A stretch of 17,617 bases of DNA from Bacteroidales bacterium (GTDB lineage Bacteria; Bacteroidota; Bacteroidia; Bacteroidales; WCHB1-69). Both the position numbers and the translations under genes were made by a program. The stretch is taken from the NCBI GenBank assembly GCA_016290715.1, contig JAEEUY010000120.1:1-17617 (forward strand), read 5' to 3'. Within the stretch, counting starts at the first letter, position 1, and each line of letters begins with the position of its first letter. The notes under the pieces were generated by a model. It was not told where the DNA came from. It saw only the letters and a program-made list of their open reading frames with translations, and did not search any database. Below are positions 13,889 to 17,617 of the stretch, piece by piece.

Positions 13889-15822
13889 ATAATTTTAAAT
13901 TCTGTTCTTCTATTTTCAGCTCTCCCCTCTTCTGTATCATTAGTGGCAATAGGTTTTGTTTTTCCGTAACCTTTGTAAGTAAGCCTGTTGGATGAAATAC
14001 CTTTGGTGATCAAATATTCATACACCGTTTTTGCTCGGTCAAGGGATAATTTCTGATTATATTCTTCACTTCCTTGATTGTCTGTATGTCCACCCAGCTC
14101 AATTTTTAAATTTTTGTTCTGATTCAAATAATCTATCAATTTGTCCAATTCTACGAATGATTCTTTTTTAAGAGAACTTTGGTCAAAATCAAAGAAAACG
14201 TTTCTTAAAACGAATGTTTCCCCTATTTGTGGACGCTTTAATGGTATATCTTTGTAATAAGGATCTAACTCAGTATAATTTTGTTCTATTTGAAAGTTTT
14301 CAGAGTAAAAAGGATAATAAGGATTGGAAACATTCATCATCACATTGGTTCCAGTAAGAATACAGGCTAAAAACTCACCTGTTACTGGATCAGAATAAGT
14401 GGACGTAATGGTTTTATTATTAGATAAATCAATGAGTTCAATATGAGCTTTCAACGGTTCTTGCGTCATAAAGTCATAAACTTTTCCTTTGATGTAGGTT
14501 ACAGGAGTGGGACGCAAGCGGTCATCCAAAGTGAAATAATAGAGATCTTGTCCTCCAAACCCGCCTTCTTTATCGGAAGAAAAGTAGGCCATAGTACCAG
14601 AAGCATTGATCAGAAGATTAATTTCATCGGCTGGTGTGTTAATAGGGTAACCCAAGTTAGTAGGTTGGGTCCATCCTGTATCTGTAAGAGTGGTGTAAAA
14701 AATATCCCTTCCACCCATTCCCACGTGTCCATCGGATACAAAAAACAAAGTTCTTCCATCTGCATGAATGAACGGAGCAGATTCATTTTCTTCAGTATTA
14801 ATAGTTTTACCAAGATTTTCAGGTTCCGTAAATTTTCCTTCTTCGGTCATCTCTGTTTTCCAAATATCCATTTTACCTTCCCCTCCCGGTCGGTTAGAAA
14901 CAAAATAAATTGTTTTCCCATCTGGCGCAATGGTAGGTTGCGATTCCCAAAACTTGGTATTTACCGGTTTTTCAAAGTTTCGGGGTCTTGACCATCGGTT
15001 ACCGATTCTTTTTGACCAATACAAGTCACAACTCCCCTTGCCAAAATCGGTATCGCAGAGGGTAAAAAATAAGTAGTGTCCGTCAGGAGAAATACACTGT
15101 GCGCCCTCGTTATAATTGCTGTTAATGGGTTCTTCTAAAGCATATCTCGGTTGCCATTCTCCTTCTTTTTTGTTGCTGGCATAAAAATCTTCTTCGTTGA
15201 GACAGAAATTGCAGATGGTTTTTTCATCACGGGGGCGCAAAACCGTAAAAATAATCTCCGATTCGTCAGCAGTTACGGCAGGCAAATACTCATCATATTC
15301 AGAGTTAATATTAGGACCCATATTGATGGGGTCAAACGCCATTGGATTTTTTATGGCTTCTATTGCAAATTCGCATGTTTTGATGCCTTTGTTAACCTCT
15401 TTTAATAAAGGACATTGTGGGAGCGTTTTATCCAAATAGGTATGGTAATGTTCTTGAGCCGATACATATCTGCCGCATTTCAATTCTTCTTCTGCGGTAA
15501 TGAAGTACAAAATGGGCTTCAAATTGGGGTTCAATGACAAAGCTTTGTTGTAACTGTCGGCGGCTTCCGGAGATTTCAGCGTGAAATTATACATATCCCC
15601 TTGGATGACGTATATATCAGCAAAGGTAGAATCAATTTTTTTCGCTTTTTGAAGAAGATTGGCCGTTTTGTCGAAATTCTTTGCGTTCAATTCACTTTTT
15701 GCTTTTTTGCAAAGATCAATTACTTTTTTATTATTTTGAGCTGAAACATAAACATTTACGAAAAGCAAAAAAATAATTGCCAACGTAGTTTTTTTCAACA
15801 AAATGGTTTTTAAATAATTCAT
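13879..15822 (-). CDS. OmpA-family protein with TPR and PD40 repeats
   Basis: This 647-residue envelope protein has a signal peptide at residues 1-29 (ending VYVSAQ). TPR-like helices follow at about 30-125 (KAKSELNAKNFDKTANLLQ, ADIYVIQGDMYN, EAADSYNKALSLNP). A WD40-like PD40 propeller occupies about 170-420, with repeats such as PDGHYLFFT, PDGKTIYFVSNRPGG, ADGRTLFFVSDG and TMAYFSSDKEGGFGGQDLY. A carboxypeptidase-regulatory-like segment lies at about 430-520. The OmpA/MotB peptidoglycan-binding domain is at 534-647 (FFDFDQSSL, GGHTDNQGS at 578-586, AENRRTEF at 635-642). It probably tethers the outer membrane to peptidoglycan; related proteins occur near gliding and type IX secretion genes, which are not seen here. 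It lies 6 nt after mazG. Confidence 0.92.
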   Translation of the reverse strand: MNYLKTILLKKTTLAIIFLLFVNVYVSAQNNKKVIDLCKKAKSELNAKNFDKTANLLQKAKKIDSTFADIYVIQGDMYNFTLKSPEAADSYNKALSLNPNLKPILYFITAEEELKCGRYVSAQEHYHTYLDKTLPQCPLLKEVNKGIKTCEFAIEAIKNPMAFDPINMGPNINSEYDEYLPAVTADESEIIFTVLRPRDEKTICNFCLNEEDFYASNKKEGEWQPRYALEEPINSNYNEGAQCISPDGHYLFFTLCDTDFGKGSCDLYWSKRIGNRWSRPRNFEKPVNTKFWESQPTIAPDGKTIYFVSNRPGGEGKMDIWKTEMTEEGKFTEPENLGKTINTEENESAPFIHADGRTLFFVSDGHVGMGGRDIFYTTLTDTGWTQPTNLGYPINTPADEINLLINASGTMAYFSSDKEGGFGGQDLYYFTLDDRLRPTPVTYIKGKVYDFMTQEPLKAHIELIDLSNNKTITSTYSDPVTGEFLACILTGTNVMMNVSNPYYPFYSENFQIEQNYTELDPYYKDIPLKRPQIGETFVLRNVFFDFDQSSLKKESFVELDKLIDYLNQNKNLKIELGGHTDNQGSEEYNQKLSLDRAKTVYEYLITKGISSNRLTYKGYGKTKPIATNDTEEGRAENRRTEFKIISY

Positions 15823-15828
15823 TATTAA

Positions 15829-16602
15829 TTATTTATTGAATTTTTTAGCTTCTTGCCACCAGTTTTCCATTTCATCTAATGAAAATTCAGCGATGTTTTT
15901 TCCTTGGCGACGGGCTTGTTCTTCCATGTATTGGAAGCGTTGAATAAACTTTTTATTTGTTTTTTCCAAGGCATCTTCAGGGTGAATCTGGTGGAAACGG
16001 GCATAATTGATTAAGGCAAAGAGCAAATCTCCAAATTCTTCCTCCGCTTTATCGCTATTTTGTTTGATTTCTTCCTTAAATTCATTGATTTCTTCCTCTA
16101 CCTTTTCCCATACTTGTGTCGATTGCTGCCAGTCGAAGCCAACACCATGGGCTTTGTCTTGAATCCGATAGGCTTTGACAAGGGATGGCAGTGATTTCGG
16201 AACCCCTCCTAAAACAGATTTATTGCTCCCTTCCTGAAGTTTTATTTTTTCCCAATTTACTTTAACATCTTCAGCATCATTTACTTGAGTTGTAGAAAAA
16301 ATATGCGGATGACGCCGAATTAATTTTTCGCAAATTCCGTTTAGTACGTCTGTAATGTTAAAAAGTGACTTTTCTTCTGCAATTTTGGAATAAAAAACGA
16401 GATGAAGCATCAAATCACCCAGTTCTGTTTGCATCTCTTTGGAGTCGTTATCCAAAATGGCATCCGCTAGTTCGTAAGTCTCTTCAATGGTTAAACAGCG
16501 TAAACTTTCAAAGGTCTGTTTGCTATCCCATGGGCATTTAGCGCGTAACTCATCCATGATGTCCAGTAATCGCTTAAATGCTTCTAAACGCAAATCATTC
16601 AT
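15829..16602 (-). CDS. mazG: Nucleoside triphosphate pyrophosphohydrolase MazG
   Basis: This cytosolic house-cleaning enzyme hydrolyses (d)NTPs to NMP and pyrophosphate. In E. coli it also affects ppGpp levels. The protein has 257 residues, close to the usual 260, and two tandem MazG domains. The first has CPWDSKQT at 23-30, EETYE at 40-44 and ELGD at 60-63. The second has EEEINE at 169-174 and EEFGD at 188-192, followed by LLFALINYAR. The acidic metal-binding residues are present in both. The ATG at 16602 begins MNDLRLEAF and is 24 nt downstream of tRNA-Thr. The next gene begins 6 nt after its stop, so the tRNA, mazG and the OmpA-family gene may share a transcript. Confidence 0.95.
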   Translation of the reverse strand: MNDLRLEAFKRLLDIMDELRAKCPWDSKQTFESLRCLTIEETYELADAILDNDSKEMQTELGDLMLHLVFYSKIAEEKSLFNITDVLNGICEKLIRRHPHIFSTTQVNDAEDVKVNWEKIKLQEGSNKSVLGGVPKSLPSLVKAYRIQDKAHGVGFDWQQSTQVWEKVEEEINEFKEEIKQNSDKAEEEFGDLLFALINYARFHQIHPEDALEKTNKKFIQRFQYMEEQARRQGKNIAEFSLDEMENWWQEAKKFNK

Positions 16603-16625
16603 GAGAAAACCTTTTAAAAAAAAAG

Positions 16626-16698
<73 letters not shown>

Positions 16699-16700
16699 TT

Positions 16701-16721
16701 AAAGGCTGATAAACAGCCTTT
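16701..16721 (-). terminator. Hairpin between the lipoprotein gene and tRNA-Thr
   Basis: AAAGGCTG (16701-16708) and CAGCCTTT (16714-16721) form a perfect 8-bp stem with a 5-nt loop. It lies 28 nt after the lipoprotein stop on the minus strand. The T-run on the lipoprotein side is only three bases, so it may be an attenuator or processing hairpin rather than a strong terminator. Confidence 0.5.
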
Positions 16722-16749
16722 TACAATAATTTAAAGAACTTTTACTATC

Positions 16750-17223
16750 TTATTTTTTGCATTCTTCTTTGCCTTCTGGGCATTTGCAATTGTCTTTGCA
16801 GCAATCTTTTGCGCAATCTTTTTCACATTTGCAAGCAGCATCTTTTTGGCATTTGGGTTGGCAGCAAGGACATTGATCCAAAATTTCTTTGGCTTTTTCT
16901 ACATCATTAACATCAATAGTTTCAAGTAATTTTGCAAATTCTGCTTTTTTAGCTTGCATTTCAGGGCATTCGCATTCTTCAGCAACAAATGCTTTGGCCA
17001 TCTCATATTTTTTAGCAACTAATTCAGCTTTCATTTCAGGAGTTTGGTTATCCCAATCTTCCCATGCAGCTTGCATTTTGCAGCACTCTTGTTTGCAACA
17101 ATCTTCAGCTACAGCAGTAGTATCAACAGCCGTTGAATCAATTGTGGTTTCTTCGGTACTTTTATTGCCGCAAGAAGCAAAAACAAAAATTGCTGCAGCA
17201 AATAATAACATTAATTTTTTCAT
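16750..17223 (-). CDS. Cysteine-rich lipoprotein, possibly metal-binding
   Basis: This 157-residue exported lipoprotein has a signal peptide ending in the lipobox FASC, with lipidated C18. The mature part carries 18 further cysteines. They lie at 42, 43, 47 and 48, at 84 and 86, and twelve between 118 and 155 in CxCC, CxC, CCxxxC and CxxxCC patterns interspersed with K, D and E. A helical, Cys-free stretch (about 50-80) separates the first cluster from the second. I do not recognise a family. Cysteine clustering with lysine and acidic residues resembles metallothionein-like or other thiol metal-binding proteins, an inference only. It has its own promoter and is followed by a hairpin. Confidence 0.8.
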   Translation of the reverse strand: MKKLMLLFAAAIFVFASCGNKSTEETTIDSTAVDTTAVAEDCCKQECCKMQAAWEDWDNQTPEMKAELVAKKYEMAKAFVAEECECPEMQAKKAEFAKLLETIDVNDVEKAKEILDQCPCCQPKCQKDAACKCEKDCAKDCCKDNCKCPEGKEECKK

Positions 17224-17274
17224 TTTCTTTCTTTTTTTAATTGTAATTAATTTCTTTGTAAAATTTTAAGGCTG

Positions 17275-17282
17275 CAAAAATA
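17275..17282 (-). promoter_or_regulatory. Putative promoter of the Cys-rich lipoprotein gene, -7 element TATTTTTG
   Basis: The minus strand reads TATTTTTG, an exact TAnnTTTG match. It predicts a start near 17268 and a leader of about 45 nt before the ATG at 17223. A purine-rich AAGAAAGAAA precedes the ATG. The -33 position is only a weak match. Confidence 0.5.
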
Positions 17283-17331
17283 CATTTTTTTTTATCATTC
17301 TCATACTTCTTTAAAAATTTCATTTGTTATT

Positions 17332-17360
17332 TTTAAATCGTTGATATAACGATATTTAAA
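17332..17360. repeat. Inverted repeat in the lipoprotein / tRNA-Cys divergent region
   Basis: ATCGTT (17337-17342) and AACGAT (17348-17353) pair around GATAT. The outer TTTAAA blocks at 17332-17337 and 17355-17360 extend the symmetry with a one-base offset. The site lies upstream of the lipoprotein promoter and could be an operator. Nothing else is seen in the rest of the gap apart from the two promoters. Confidence 0.35.
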
Positions 17361-17473
17361 TCATAATATGAAAATTCTCACTCAAAAATTTTTTTAAATG
17401 CTCCCTTTTTTATCGGAATTTCTTACCAAATTCATGATTTGAAAAAAAATCGCAAGAAAAAATCGGGAGAGTG

Positions 17474-17503
17474 TTGCAATATTCAAAAAAATGTGTAATT
17501 TTG
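17474..17503 (+). promoter_or_regulatory. Promoter of tRNA-Cys
   Basis: TTG at 17474-17476 and TAATTTTG at 17496-17503 are spaced by 19 nt, the expected -33/-7 architecture. The predicted start near 17510 is about 8 nt before the tRNA 5' end at 17518. This is one of the two best-formed promoters in the window. Confidence 0.7.
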
Positions 17504-17517
17504 CAGCCTCGTTTGTT

Positions 17518-17588
17518 GGTCTTGTGGCCGAGGGGTTAGGCGCCGGTCTGCAAAACCGTTTACAGCGGTTCGAATCCGCTCGAGACCT
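17518..17588 (+). tRNA. tRNA-Cys (anticodon GCA)
   Basis: Acceptor arms GGTCTTG and CGAGACC pair with one G-U wobble. The D stem is GCC/GGC. The anticodon stem encloses the loop CTGCAAA, giving anticodon GCA (Cys). The T arm AGCGG-TTCGAAT-CCGCT is canonical. The discriminator U73, the cysteine identity base, is present at 17588. No CCA is encoded. Its length is 71 nt. Confidence 0.97.
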
Positions 17589-17617
17589 CAATCATAACCT
17601 GTTGTATTATTTACAAT

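Noticed and set aside
17394..17591. Minus-strand open frame across the tRNA-Cys
   Set aside because: It is antisense to a complete tRNA and its promoter, and the encoded peptide is only the translation of tRNA sequence.

Overview
This is an AT-rich stretch of a Bacteroidota chromosome, most likely from an anaerobe of the Bacteroidales type. The evidence is a fused FeoA-FeoB ferrous iron transporter, a four-gene ferredoxin-dependent 2-oxoacid oxidoreductase operon, an OmpA/PD40/TPR envelope protein, and repeated promoter-like TAnnTTTG (-7) elements ahead of genes and a tRNA. No rRNA, transposase, integrase, phage gene or CRISPR array was seen. Most of the window is ordinary housekeeping and envelope DNA.

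Layout. Positions 1-3190 (+ strand) hold the C-terminal part of a YfcC-family carrier cut by the window edge, an outer-membrane barrel protein with a basic tail, guanylate kinase (gmk) and nicotinate-nucleotide adenylyltransferase (nadD). The last two overlap by 13 nt. A 2'-5' RNA ligase family phosphodiesterase (thpR, -) converges on nadD and diverges from a membrane-anchored metallophosphoesterase (+). A small unrecognised secreted protein follows. Positions 5829-8561 (+) are the ferredoxin subunit, VorB, a TPP subunit and a gamma subunit, closed by a clear hairpin/T-run terminator. This complex would oxidatively decarboxylate a branched-chain or other 2-oxoacid to its acyl-CoA and reduce ferredoxin.

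Between that operon and the convergent feoAB gene lies a roughly 197-bp non-coding element of nested inverted repeats (8616-8812), the most striking unexplained structure here. feoAB (-) and a FecCD/BtuC-type permease (+) diverge from a 212-bp region that holds opposed -7-like elements and a GATAAT-repeat motif resembling a Fur box. The two iron- or metal-chelate importers may therefore share control. A 421-bp very AT-rich gap with AAATGAT repeats follows, then a secreted carboxypeptidase-regulatory-like protein overlapping a small two-helix membrane protein.

The right end on the minus strand reads, in transcription order: a lipoprotein with 19 cysteines, tRNA-Thr(CGU), mazG, and the OmpA/PD40 protein. 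The last three are packed too tightly for separate promoters to be obvious. A tRNA-Cys(GCA) with a well-formed promoter lies at the right edge on the plus strand. By eye the left half is richer in C and G than the right half (from about 12.4 kb).
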